A DNA stretch of 64,000 nucleotides from Leptoclinus maculatus (Eukaryota; Chordata; Actinopteri; Perciformes; Stichaeidae), in contig JAVDOI010000003.1 of NCBI GenBank assembly GCA_032191485.1, positions 12,090,986 to 12,154,985 of the forward strand, written 5' to 3'. Numbering within the stretch: the stretch's first letter is position 1; every line of letters starts with the position of its first letter. Below are positions 48,888 through 61,455 of this stretch, piece by piece. The notes beneath the pieces were generated by a model. The model saw only the letters and a program-made list of their open reading frames with translations, ran no database searches and was not told the DNA's origin. Position numbers and translations under genes: made by a program.

Positions 48888-51800
48888 AGCCCCTGCCATT
48901 CTGCAGTTAAAAGGTTGATTGAAAGTTATGGTGGTGGCAACAGCGATGGCTGGCTGAGCCTGAAGAAAGCTGAGCTAGGGGACGGCTGGGATAACGGGCT
49001 CTGAATGAGGCCTCCGTGTGCCTTCGACACACACCCCCGGACCCTCCTTCCAGTTTCTGGCATCCTCCCTTCCTCGATCCCCCTCTTTCAGTTCACCTCC
49101 GATGAGCTTCAATGAGACCCCACATGGCTTTGTGGCTTTTTCACTTCCACTTTGTTTTTCATTAGCGATTCTTTTGAGCGACTTCGGGAATTCTTTGTGC
49201 ATTGTCCCCATTGATTGTGGTTATAAAGAGTCTGGTGTGAGCGATTGCTTGTCACAGTGTGTCAAAATAGGAGTTTTCATTGCGAGCGGATAGGCTGTCA
49301 TCATGGAATTTGCTTGCACCCATTTCCAGCAGCAGCAGCAGCAGCAGTCTCTCTCAACACTGGAGGTGAGACAAGGCTGATTTTTCATTCAGTGGACTTC
49401 TGTAATGAATGGAAAAATATGTCCCCGCTTTGACTTGAAGAGTGGAATGGGACAAGGGGGGAAAAAATCATTTCAGAAGCATGGACTATAATCTGTCATA
49501 TTTTATAGCAGAGCTACTGCTGTCCCAGAATGGAATTCTGCACCATGCAGTGAAACTGATTTGATTTCCTCATGTACAGGGGGGGATGTGAGTTTGGGCC
49601 TTGGATCAGCCCCCAGCTTGAATGTACTTGGAGTTAGAGGCTTGGCAGATGGGGGCACTGCTCCATTCATACAGCTATTCTGTGTCTAGATTCAACATCA
49701 GCTGAACTGACTGTTCTTTTTGTTTATTTTCAGCCAATGCTAGCGGTAAAACTCGGGATGTCAATGTCGGCTTGTCTGTGGGTTTGTCAGTCGGTTCCAC
49801 TTTGGTCGAGACTGAAATATCTCAACAACTATTTGATGGATTTTCATGAAATGTGGTGACCCTCTGACCTTTCTTCCAGTGCCACCAGCAGGTCATACTT
49901 TTCACTTCTTCAGTGAAATATTTCAGCGTTCAATAATGGGATGCAATGATGTAACAGAAGTCCGTGCGACAGGACATTTATTCTGGTCATCGGCCGCTTG
50001 TTCCTGTGCAGCTCACCTTGGTAAAAGGACTGTGTGGACAGTCGATTAACAAAGACGGAGACAGCCGGACTGGCAGACGTATAGATGAGCTGGATAGAGG
50101 GCAGTGACCTTTGTACAGCTGAGTAGTAAGGTGAACTGGGAAAGGACTGAACAAATTGTCACTTTGAAAGGGCGAGTACCACGTCGTAATGACAGGCTCA
50201 ACAGCTCCACGGTGACAGATTGATTTCAGACAATATTCCCGGATTGTCAAGAGGCCCCATTGCTGTCAGTGAGAGCTTTGCCAGTTCCTCCACCCCGTCC
50301 GTCTGTCTCGCCTTGCCTCTCCCCCCTTCTCCCCGCTCTGTCTCGTCTCTGTCTCACCCGCCTTTCTATTTCCCTCACCCACTCCTCTCCCTCCCTCCTG
50401 CTCCGTTCTGAATCGCTTCATTCTGCCCAAACACTCCTGCTACATCGCAGTCTGTCAATGGCCCTCTCCTGAAAAGACCTTGTTGACAAAGGCGCTGGTG
50501 TAAAGCGCTTCCCAGTGTCATGGAGATTTGCTGATCCTCCAGACTGTACGCTGGTGTAGGGTTCCTATGATGAGGGGCACTCGGTGCCAGGCTCGGCCAT
50601 CATCATCGTCATCATCACACAGATGTGACCACAACACGCACAGAGAAGACACACACTGGTCTGCCGGTGACAGCATGTCTGGCTCGAAACAGTCCTGTTT
50701 ACAGCCTCTGTGCTTCTCTTGCCAGTGAGTAGAACATCAGACCAACGCAGAGCGACAGTTGCTCGGCTTAATAACACATCTGTATCTCATTCAGCACTTC
50801 CAGACTGGACTCCGACTGTGTCAACTGTACACAATGAGCAAAGCGCAGGTTGGGTAGTTAGTTTTTTCCTCACTATGGAATGCAGGAGGGTTGAAGGAGG
50901 AGGAGGCATGCAGGGAGTGGCAGGATGCACCTCACTGTTGACTGATGGAGGCCGTGAAACAACATAAACAGAGTTCTTGTTCTGAGGAGACGGTCTAACG
51001 ACCCACCGGTGTTTTCTGTCCAGTAGGCATGCTCTGGAGCCGTGGTTCCCAATGTTTTTAGCGAATAGTAAGAGGCTAGATCTGTGAAGAACTTTGTGCT
51101 CTGGTAAACAATGTTGTGCTCTTGTTTTAGCCATGGCGGAATGTAACTAAGAATATTTACTCAAGCACTGTACTTAAGTACAATTTGGAGTTACTTGCAC
51201 TTGTGTATTTCACTTGTATTTAACTTTATGCTTCTACTGCTACAAATGTTTATTTCCTACTCTCCTAATCTGCTGATTGTCTCACGGCCCCTCGGGAAGA
51301 TGTTGGTGAGCGCTGCTCCGGAGGAAGGCGTACGCGATGAAATACTAATCTTAAATCAGAGCTTTCAACCTTAAATCATGGCCCTTTATAAAACTTTCAT
51401 TTCTGTGTGTGTTTGTAAGAGGGAATAAGAGACAATAAACAGGCGGTCCAGAGCAGCCAAACACGTGTTAGCGTTCACACAATGTCCCTCACAGTGCCAA
51501 GTGGTCGGTCCATCTCCAAACATATGAGACAGACAGTGATAAACAGGTGCTCGCTGGTACCCTGCTCTGTACTGTAGAGAGAGAGGTCTGTTTGAGTGTG
51601 TCATGTGGCTGAGGCTGAGCCCGGGCCAGGGAGTGGGGTGTGAGATTGTTGGGATTCCTGGTTACTGCCGCCTGGGCCCACCTAATCCCCCTTCACTCCC
51701 CCATGCAGCCCTCCTCTCCCTATGAGCTGTGTGTTAAAGGAGGCCTCTCTGCCATCTTAGCCTCTGCTCCCTGCCACTCTCTAAATCAGCCGTCCTCTGT

Positions 51801-54800
51801 TTCACCCTCACCCTGCGTCTCTCTCCTTGGCTTGATTGTCTTTATCTCACCTCCCCTGACCCCCTCTGTCCCTGTCTCTGTCTGTCACTCTATCGGGCCT
51901 TTCTCTACCTTCCCAGCCTCCCCTCCTGCTGCCTCGTCCCTGATAAGTGGCCCTAAGCACACACTCAGCCCCTGTGTGTGCACCGGGCCTTAGCCTAATG
52001 GAGTGAGATAAAGCGACTAGAGTGCCGCTCACTGTGCGCTCTTTATGATGGGGCAAGACCAGCGAATTACTGAATCACATTTGCATGAAAAGTTATGCCA
52101 CTGAATTAGTTTGTTAGTGTACACACAAAGCATATTATTTTATTCACCATTCTGACGGAATCCCAGTAATTTAATGGCTTTTTGTAGTCTTCTATGGATA
52201 TTTTATGATTGGAAACTTCTCATAGTTGGTCAACAGTTGACCAGTTACATACCAAGTATTTAGTATTTATTATTGATAGAATAGAACAAAAATAGTTAAC
52301 AGTTTACATTTTGCTCTTGTATTGACCGTTCCCTCCTTTTCCTTTAAAGTGAACAACATTAATAAGGTTGCTGTTTTTCTATATTTTTATTATTGTCAAC
52401 AAATCCCATGAAAAGACTAAAACCAACAATGCACTAATCTATACTTTCTGACTTACTGAGTCTGTTTGTGGCTCCCAGACTCAAGCCTATTAGTTATTTC
52501 CTATAGTTATCTCCTAAATTGTAAATTTACATTCATTTTTGGGGGACTATTTTTCACCTGCAGATACACATTTGATGGTATCATAATTATGTTTATGGCA
52601 GGATGGTGTATGTGGGATTGACTCAAACTAAACTTCAGTGTCCATCTCCATGATAATGAAGGAGCATGTGCATCTGTGTGGCTCTTTAACGTATTTGTAA
52701 TCGTTTTTTTGACAGCTTTGGCTACACAGACCATATTTTTGCTGCATCAATTCAGTCTGGGGTTTGTTTTTTGTTGACACTAAGAAAGACATTTAAAAAG
52801 CCCTTTTAGAAAACAAAAATTCACAAAAATGAGAACAGAAGAATGAACCAAACTCTCCCCAATGTAGACAACAATGGTCAATAAGGTACTGGCATGTATC
52901 AGAAGACTCTTAAAAGGTAATACTAATAATATAAACATAGACAGTGACCACTCTCATAAGGAAATACCCAACTCTCTGTACAGTGGTAGATCAGGTAAAA
53001 AAATTGGAAAAGCAGACTATAAACTATTCCACAGCAACTCAGATCCACTCCAAAAACATTATGTGAAAGGCCTCTATTAATTCAAGTTCAGGACTTTCCA
53101 TAAGAGCTCCTTACTTTTCCAGGCTTGTGGAAGTATGGAAAACGGTGTAGTCCCTTATGGGAAGTCCTGAATGAAAAGAGCTTTTCATAGAATCAAGTAG
53201 AATCAATAAGATTTCTCCCAGGAAGCTGTTAGCTGTGTCAGTAAGCCCCCTGGATATTTATGCGTCTTGTCAGTTTAGTTGATAAATGACGACCTAAACA
53301 TTAACGACATTTATAAACTATATGGCATTTGCTTTTTCCTTGAAGGTTAATGTTTCATTTCATTAAAGTGCGTAATGTTTTTTTTATTAATAGCAGAGGT
53401 TTGTTTCAGGGGAGGTGGATCACCTCTGTATGAATGATGACCAATAGTCACTAATATTTAGGTGGAAGTGATTTATCTTTGGGTGGAGCCGCAGATGACA
53501 GTAGCAAGGAGTCTACAAAGACACACGCTGCTTTTCTCTGACGGAGGCAGCTGCTGGGGCCGGGAGAAGGCAGTCAAGTTTAATGAAACGTTGCAGCTTA
53601 GAGTTCAAAGGCTCCACAGTAGGGCCTGTTAAGGGAAGGCCGCGTGATGAAGATGTTTCCAGAAGCTTTATGACGCCGGAGTAATTTCTCAGTTTCTTTC
53701 CTGTTCTTTTGATCAGGGGGTCGGCAGGAGCCTGTTGTTCAGGGGGCCATTAGTGAAGGAAGCAGATAACCCTGCAAACAAGCAGATAGATGGACTGGAG
53801 CATCTCATTCTCTTTCCCTCTTTCTTTATATTCCACCCCCTCCTGCAGTTTCTCTCTTCCCTCATGTCACCCAATAGCTCCTCCTGTACCATTCCCACCA
53901 CCGAAGCAGTTGCTATTCAGCCCACATCAGATGGTGCCGAAGAAAGAGCCATTGTCCCCCGCTGGTCTTACCCTGCTCTTATCTATTGATTGGAAAGCCG
54001 AGAGGGGAAAATAACAGGTATTGATTACCACGCTGGGTGAAGCTGCTGGGCAGGACGTCTGGAGGGGTAAGAAAAGACGGCATTCTTCACCCTTGGCTAC
54101 CCCGCTGCTGTCAGAACAGCCTCCACCGCCACTCCGCATACCCTGTTACTGCCGCCTCCTCCCCTCCATCCCTCACCTCACCTCCTTTCTTGATTTGCCA
54201 AGGTGGCTCTCCAAACTCTCTTTCTCTCCCACCGTTTAATGCCGATGTTTATCTCTGCTTGTGAAATGTATAGCCAAGCACAGCCGCGGGCTCTGAACAG
54301 AAGCTCTGGCCTTTCACACACTCCCCGAGCTGCAGAGTCTGCCTCACCTTTCCCCTTCGCCCAACCCCTCCAGTCTCAAGTAAAGCCACTGACTCTGGAT
54401 TTGGTTTCTCGCTTTCATGTAGCTTTTTGTGCATTTTCCTTTAACTTCCCCTCCCGTGTTCCTTGAGCTTGACTTTCTTTTTCTCCATCCATTTTGTTGA
54501 ATGTATTGTTTAAGTGCTCCTGAGGTCTTAAAAGATGCATGGTAGAGTATTTCCCTCCAAGCACAGGCTCCATTAAACGTCCTCTCTTATGTTTGAGGTC
54601 TGTCTGTTCTTGTACGGTCTGCTGAGCTAACACAGTGCCGCTGAGTAGGAGGAAGCATTCTCCAGCTTCTATCTGTCTCTCTGCCTCTTATCCTTTCTGT
54701 AAATACTGCATATTGAAGACACATTCACGGAGATCAGTGTTTATCTAAGTGAAGAATAACTACAGTCTGGCAGTGTGCAAAAGCCTTTTGATGCACAAGA

Positions 54801-57317
54801 AATTCTTGCAGTTGGCTGGAGATTAACGACCAAATCCTTTTTATTTGAACATGGTTACGGTGTTGTTTGAACAACTATGTCCCGTATTGGGCGGACGGTG
54901 TTGCGTGCATTATCAAGTTGCTCTCATTGCGGTTGGTTTAAGTTCCAGGTGTTCGCTATTGGAGCGGCTGTCAGCAGCCAAGCCAACCCTTTATTGACAT
55001 GTTTGCAATGACTAGAAAGACCAAAGCACTTTGTATGGGAAGAAAAATGCATGTACACATCATTACAAATCCACAGGTGTTTTGTAAAAAAAGCAAATAA
55101 ATGAGGAGGGAGGTGCCAGCACATCTGAACATTGCTCAAGTCTGGCAGCCTTTGTAGTCTGTTTTTTTTTTTTAGTTTTTATTCCTTCTTCCTAACATAC
55201 TTCCCTTCACGGAGGCCTGCACGTCAGATCAACAGATCATTAACCCGCTCACAAGGTTTTGTAAAAATGGCTATACTTAGTCTGAATCACAAGAATGCCT
55301 CCTATTGAATGCGCCCCTTTCTCTTAAAATAATCCATCACCAAATTGAGCAAAGAAAAACAGAGCTAATTCTGAGAGTCGCCAGGCCTCCTCCTCCTCTT
55401 CCTGCGCTATGAAAGATCCCATTCACACATGGAGCTCGGCTATAATAAGGACCGCCGTACCGACGCTGCAATACGGGAAAGCCCATATGGTCATGTGTAT
55501 CATTTTCGCTTTACAGAGCAGCTAACAAATCTAACAATTTAAGTAAAATGCTCTGAAAACGCTCACCAGTTTGTCATAAATCGTGTAGATTCCCATTCAT
55601 CACGGCCTCAGTAGAGGACCATAATGCTTAGTTCAGCAACCACGAGAGAGCCTCAGAACACTGAAGTAAAAACAGCAGAGAAAATTGCAGTAATGTTTCA
55701 ATAAAGCCGATAAGGCGAAATTTTTTTTTTACAGAGGGCCTCTGTGTGGTAGTTTTCCGAGCTTTCAACTCCAAGGTTAAGAAAATCTGTCCTTGAGAAG
55801 GAGGAGGCGGAGGAGGAGAGTCACTATTGAAGAAAGGATGCTGGTCATGCACACAGCACAAATACTTATTAAGTTATTCAGACGATGTCCTTGATTTCAG
55901 CACCTCTTCATGCCTTGTTTTTCAAAAAAGGCTTCAAAGGTTTTTGGAAGAGCGGAGATGGAGGGAGGAAATCATTTGTTGAACATTCCTCGCACTTAGA
56001 GCATCATTCAAGTTTTTCTGGAGACGTCCAGAACAACCCAAGTTCAAGATCACATAGACCTTTATTAACAGTTATTGGAAATCTTTTTTTCTTTGTTGTT
56101 TTGGTGATTGTTTTTTCCCCCGATTTATACCAATCTTTTGATGAGAGTGGATTCGATCATCTCATCTCATCTCAACTCATTAAGCGAAGAAGCCTTTTCC
56201 CCAAAATGTCAAAGTATTCCTTCAAATGATCAATAATAGTCAAAGGGCAAAACGAATATTAAGTGACTCCAACAAAAAGCCATCTGATCATATATATGAA
56301 GAAAAAAACCAACTTAAAAAGACAGTTAAGTATCCCTGCTATAAGGCAGGGTCTGAGTGTACATTAAGTGTCAAATGTCCTGCTAACAACACTGCAGACA
56401 GGTTTTGACGTGCACCGTTCTCAAAAGAGAATTCAGATGTCTCTTTTCATTTTCTCAAAAACAATGTAACTCAAGAAATGTCCCTCTAGTTTTCAGAATG
56501 TTTAGTTTGACAGAAGCAGTGCCTCTGTGGGGTGAATGTGTTTTGACATTTCGCTTCAGCTAAACCGTTGACATAAATCAGGCCCTTTCAGTCCCCTCCG
56601 TTAATCCAGACGGAGCACATGGCCGAGTAGCTTGCGAGACCACAAGTCAGAAGAGTTAACCGAAGCATATTAGTTCAAGATTTGGCACACGTATTTTTAC
56701 AATGCGATTCAGTGTTTTAGGATCAATTCAGTCCAAATGAGCTCCAGCAGCCCCAAGCCAATGCTGTGACTTGTTTGTGTTCCTAAAGCAGAGTCTGTAC
56801 AGTCAGAAACTGAACAGTGAGCAGCTCTGTTCTGCTCTCCTGGTAGCAGAGGAGCGAGATATGTGCCAGCTGACAACAACCAAAAAAAAAAACTGTGGTT
56901 GCGTTTTCTCCACAGACATAAACAATGACACTTCCAATTTCCTGTGCATGCTGTGGACCAGGAAAAGCCGTCCACAGAGAGGAAGGAAAACTCTGAGTTT
57001 GTATGTGTGTGTGTGTTCATGCATGGTTGAAAAAAGACATAGAATCAAAAAAGGAAGGAGGTTTTCATTGGTTTTACGCTCATAAGTGTCACATTTTTCC
57101 ACTTTGGTTTGTGCCATGGCTTTTTTTATGCAGCAAAGGTCACCGGCGTAGCAGTCCAGATGTTGTACCTGCAGCTGAGATACATCTGTCTGCAATGTGA
57201 TGAATAAAACAGCCAGATGGAGTTACCTGTGTCACCTTCCCCCACTGTAGCCCCATCAGTATAATGATCTTCTTGTTTACCATATGTGTGAAATGCACCA
57301 GTGTGTGAGTGTGTGTG

Positions 57318-57360
<43 letters not shown>

Positions 57361-59118
57361 TTGAGCATGTGTATATGTGTGTGTGTTTGAGCATGTGTAT
57401 ATGTGTTGGGAGAGGCCATGTGTACTTACCCTCCCCTTTGTTTTTACTGCTACCAGACCGGCCATTTGTTCTGAGGCACAGACTCAGAACAAATGTGTAC
57501 TTTTGAGGGCTTTTTCAGCTATCGGGGTTTGGTTGCATTTCCCTCTCTCTTTCACTCCTCCAGTGTTCAGTCTGCTCAGTAAGTCAGGGTTTGTTTAGTT
57601 TTTGGTGGTGGTGGTGGGGGGGTTACTTGTACGCCGGGTGCTGTGCGAGCAGTGGCGCAGGCCTCCTAACACCATCACAGGGTGTTTCGGCCCGCTCCAC
57701 TTCACCAGATCTGAGGGAGCAGACCTGAGCCAATTAAGAGCAGGGAGAACAGGCTGCTGTCCATCTCACTGCGACCCCCCCCCCCCCTCTCATCGCTTTG
57801 ATCTCTTGCACGCAAAACCAGAGCCAGAGCACTTTACCCTCTCTGTGCAGGCAGTGGACGACTGGGCTTGCCCAATTATTACAATTTTGTTTCAACATTT
57901 CTGGGTAATCAGACAAAAAAGATGACAAATTACCTCTGTCTCATTTTATTTGCCCACATCCAAGTTGTTTTTAGAGCCGTTTCTAGTCGGGGAAATCAGC
58001 ATACTTTATTTAATTTGCTCATTCCAATACACTACTTTAGCCAAGCTTCACACTAGTTTGTTTTTTAAATGACATGTCTAATGTTCACACCCCATTGTTT
58101 TACCTGCCCTTAATAGGTGAGGTGAGCTTCCACCAGATTTCCTCCTTAAAGTTTGGTGCTTTTCAATGGAGCCTTTAATGTAATGTGGTCTAGATCAGTA
58201 GTTTCCAAACTGGGAAAACAAGAAAAAATAGAGATTCAAAATTTTGTCCTGATCTTGAAAACAGCTGTTTCAAACAATTTCACCATAAGGTCTATAGAGC
58301 AGCTGTCCTGGAGCTTTTGATGTCATCAAAATGTGCATAGATGTTCACATTTCTATTCCTATGAGCACTTTAAGGACTTCTTGTCCATGCTGATTTAAAG
58401 CGCCAGAACAGCTACTGAATGGAGTTTCTGGAGAGGTTTTTTTCGCCAACTAGAAAGAACACATTTCTGCAACAAATGATTTTTATTTTCTTAAGAATTT
58501 GTTGTACTTTCGGTCACTGAAGAGGTATGCATGTTGACGTTGCATTGTTTAAAAGGTTCACAGGTCAAAAACGCTGGGAATTACAGATCTAGATGATGTT
58601 GCATTCTCTGTTTCAACCTGACATGAATACAATTTTAGGGAATTACTGCATACTTTAGTGTTTTTTTGGCACTATAATGTTAATAGATGTGGAATACCAT
58701 CTAAAAACATTGCTATCGGCCTCGGAAACCCATTTTCAATGTCATTGCTGAAGATTAAAACACATAATTTGTTTTCCTTTTGTGAAACCATACTGAAGTT
58801 TTTTTTCGTTTTTTCTTCACCATCCTTGTGTTTGTGTATCCTCAGGACCTCCAAGGGTGTCGGAGAAGGTTGCTCACAGACAGATGGCCCGGCTCGGGAG
58901 CGCCATTAAGCTGCCGTGTCCAGTGGAGGGAGACCCTCCGCCCCTCATAATGTGGACCAAAGACGGGCGCAACATCCACAGCGGCTGGATCCGTTTCCGT
59001 ATCCTCCGCATGGGCCTGAAGATCAAGGAGGTGGAGGCAGATGACACGGGGACCTACATCTGCAAAGCCACCAACGGCTTTGGTAGCGTTAACATCAACT
59101 ATACCCTCATCGTCATCG
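43641..59118 (+). CDS. fgfrl1: FGFRL1, FGF receptor-like 1 (5' part: signal peptide and Ig domain 1)
   Basis: FGFRL1 is a single-pass cell-surface receptor with three Ig domains and no kinase. It binds FGF ligands and heparin, promotes cell adhesion and acts in diaphragm, kidney and skeletal development. Two coding exons are here: 43641-43725 (signal peptide, core SVLKIMLFLFEAVLLTDCARG, preceded by a CAG acceptor) and 58846-59118, joined at phase 1. The second encodes Ig domain 1 in full: GPPRVSEKV, LPCPVEGDPPPL, MWTKDGR, IHSGW, and the closing YICKATNGFGSVNINYTL, with both disulphide cysteines and the core tryptophan. Close to human FGFRL1 throughout. A donor follows at 59119. Ig2, Ig3, the membrane helix and tail lie past the window. 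An in-frame ATG at 43662 could also start translation. Paralogue (a or b copy) not resolved. Confidence 0.95.
44173..44251. repeat. TG/CG-interrupted microsatellite
   Basis: TG repeats with scattered TA and CG interruptions in the FGFRL1 intron. Confidence 0.95.
45041..45067. repeat. (CAG)9 repeat
   Basis: Nine uninterrupted CAG units in the FGFRL1 intron. A noncoding trinucleotide tract. Confidence 0.97.
46228..46251. repeat. Poly-G run
   Basis: About 24 consecutive G. The exact length may be an assembly artefact. Confidence 0.9.
47846..47897. repeat. (AG)26 microsatellite
   Basis: Pure AG dinucleotides in the FGFRL1 intron. Confidence 0.97.
48851..48887. repeat. (AC)n microsatellite
   Basis: About 18 units with one CG near the left end. 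Confidence 0.95.
49327..49347. repeat. (CAG)7 repeat
   Basis: Seven uninterrupted CAG units, the second CAG tract in the same FGFRL1 intron. Confidence 0.95.
49745..49930. repeat. Interspersed repeat (percomorph-type)
   Basis: Contains ACTGAAATATCTCAACAACT, GATGGATTTTCATGAAATGT and GCCACCAGCAGGTCATACTT. I recognise this run as a very common fish repeat; family name not assigned. Confidence 0.7.
51135..51290. repeat. Interspersed repeat (percomorph-type)
   Basis: Contains TTTACTCAAGCACTGTACTT followed by AAGTACAATTTGGAGTTACT, a hallmark of a very abundant fish repeat (ACTCAAGTACTGTACTTAAG). Confidence 0.75.
52375..52790. repeat. Fold-back interspersed repeat, copy C
   Basis: Left TTGTCAACAAATCCCATGAA, inner GGGATTGACTCAAACTAAAC, and a weaker right inverted end TTTTTGTTGACACTAAGAAA. 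Same family as copies A and B. Confidence 0.65.
53086..53172. repeat. 19-bp stem hairpin
   Basis: TTCAGGACTTTCCATAAG (53087-53104) pairs with CTTATGGGAAGTCCTGAA (53154-53171). The single difference is a G-U pair in RNA, and one more G-U pair flanks it. The loop is 49 bases. Confidence 0.8.
57302..57405. repeat. TG microsatellite grading into a 26-bp tandem repeat
   Basis: TG repeats, then two copies of a unit containing TTGAGCATGTGTATATGTGT. Confidence 0.92.
58195..58470. repeat. Possible decayed interspersed repeat
   Basis: Begins AGTAGTTTCCAAACTGGGAA and includes TTTGATGTCATCAAAATGTG and TACTGAATGGAGTTTCTGGA, an order I associate with a common fish repeat. Weakly supported. Confidence 0.35.
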
Positions 59119-60499
59119 GTGAGTGCAGATGAAATCATCTGGGGTTGTGAAATGTGTCACTCTTGTTGAAAAATTCAAGCTCGATTCAGCATCTCTAAAA
59201 CATGAAGTCACCTGTCTGGTACCTAAAACCAGAGACCACGGCTGTGAGTCACTCCCCTGATTTGTACGATCAGACCGCATCATCTTCCACTGTGGTGTTT
59301 TTAAGCCATTTTTGTAACACTTTCCTGCAGTCAAAAACCTCACAACAGTTCAAATGTTAACAGACAACATCAGTCACAGAGGTCGAAATCTCAAACAAGT
59401 GGATTTATGGAGGTTTAGTGGTAGATCCTCTCATCCATTGTATGTGTTACAGCCCCTACCTCTCCCTGCCCAAAGTCAACAGCGGCACGGGATATTGTTT
59501 CATACTACTTCATCCTCTGTGACTCATTGGATCTCAAGCTCTTCCTTTTCCTTAGGCTCCACTCTGTAGAGGCAGGAGGTCTGCAGCTCCGCAATAAGAC
59601 ACACATTCGGTGTAATAGTGTCTGTTTGTCTTCCGACTCTAACACAGCTCTTGAATGGGGCCTGGAGGATTTAGCCACAGTTTGACCCAGTGTGTTACTC
59701 ATTTGTGCATGTGCATACAGTGCATTTCCTCTGCGCTAGAGCAGAGCATGATGAATGAGCGGAGTGGAGCGTGAAGGCTGTGTTTAGTCTAATTACTCTA
59801 AGATGCCTAATTAGGGCCAGAGTCTGTGCTCTCTCTCTCTTTCTCTCAGGAGGAGCTGCAGCCTGGTGTTGTGACAGCCAGGCTTCAGAAGAAGAGCCAT
59901 AATCAGGCAGATGTGGGAAACACAGAGCAGTGCTTTCTGTAGTAAAGCACGCTCATGAGTTGGGAACGGTCTGGACCAAAGTTTATTTTCGGGTCCCCCT
60001 CAATATGAAGTTGCCAGGGAGTTCAAAGAGAGGGTGTCTGCTGATTGTGCTGAAATGAAAGGTTGGAGATGAAGGCATGGTGCCAGCTATAATGTCAAGG
60101 TTCATACTACAGTTGAGCTATAAAGTATCAAAGTCAGACATGGCTGTCTGTGTCTACATTGCACTTAAAAGGCATTCTGAGTTTTTATATACACTAAACA
60201 CATCTTTGTGGAACTCATTCAGAATCAATCATGCGATGGACCAACATGTCATTTTAAGTTTGTTTCAAGGCTCTGTCGATTGAGTACTTTCACAATTATG
60301 CATTTGGATGTGATGGAGTAGGCCTATTTGATGTTTTTCCACCGCAGGAAGTAAATTTAGATTATTTCAAGTGGGGAGTGGAGCCAATGTGAATAGAAAT
60401 TAAAAAAGCAGCGTCACTTTGTGGTCGCAAGATTAGACATTATTACAAGACATGATGTAGAAAAGGTTTTCAGAAGACTTTTGTATGCTCATTGTTGAA

Positions 60500-60725
60500 A
60501 ATTATAAGTTTATAGGTTGAAGTGCTGAAATAGTTGTAGATGAAGTGGCAGTCAAAATACAAATACTGAAATAAGTAGAATTAGCAGTTAAAAAGGAAGT
60601 GCTAAAAGAATATGAAGTTTCAGTTCAAGTGAATGAAATTGAAGTGAAAGTGTTTAAATCAGTTGAAGATTTATATGAAGTTCAAGCACTGAAAGGAATT
60701 GAAATAGAGAACGAGAGAACTTACC
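60500..60725. repeat. Degenerate purine-rich tandem array
   Basis: Irregular recurrences of GAAGTGCTGAAA-, GAAGTTCAAGCACTGAAA- and TGAAATTGAAGTGAAAG-like words. The strand is strongly purine-biased. Confidence 0.55.
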
Positions 60726-61327
60726 TTGGGTGTGTCAATTGAAGTAGATGTCATGGATCATTAGGTCACGAACCGTTACATTAAAAACGTTACATTAAGA
60801 AGCCTGTTCATGACTAGCACATGATGCTATCACACTTTCTGGTGTTGTTGTCATTGTTGTTTTTTAGCAATATTTTGGCCTGTTCAGAAATGGAGACCTA
60901 ATTTCTGCTGTGCTTCTGTTGACCTGTAACTGTACATTTAAAAAACAAAACAAGGCTGCCTCCAAATAGTTTGCCATTGTCTCAACTTTTATAGAGACAG
61001 AATAATACCTGAAAATCTATAAAAGGTCAACTTGAAAGACTGTTGTTGTAGTTCAGATTCTGAAAAAGATAGTTCAGATAACAGTGCAAAGACTTTACCA
61101 CCGTCTTATAATGTAATCTTTTTATTTCATATAAACCAGAGGAAAAGAAATTAGTACTTTGTAAGCAAACAGGGGAAAAAGCATCTGCAGAGATTCCCTG
61201 ACTACTCACTCAGCTTACAGTTTTTAAATAAATACCGTACATGCACATGGAATTTGTTTTTGGATTAAATATTGATTTAAAGCGTGAGAGATCGAATAAT
61301 GATTTTGATAAATTCCAGCCACCAACA

Positions 61328-61455
<128 letters not shown>

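Larger units (their letters stand above)
43726..58845 (+). other. FGFRL1 intron (15.1 kb)
   Basis: No further FGFRL1 exon was found. It contains many microsatellites, at least three recognisable interspersed repeats (49745, 51135, 52375), a 19-bp hairpin at 53086-53172 and several unique, non-repetitive stretches (around 47.2 and 55.2-55.6 kb) that could be regulatory. Confidence 0.6.

Noticed and set aside
52227..52243. 17-base near-perfect palindrome TGGTCAACAGTTGACCA
   Set aside because: Short enough to occur by chance in 64 kb, and probably linked to the nearby fold-back repeat.
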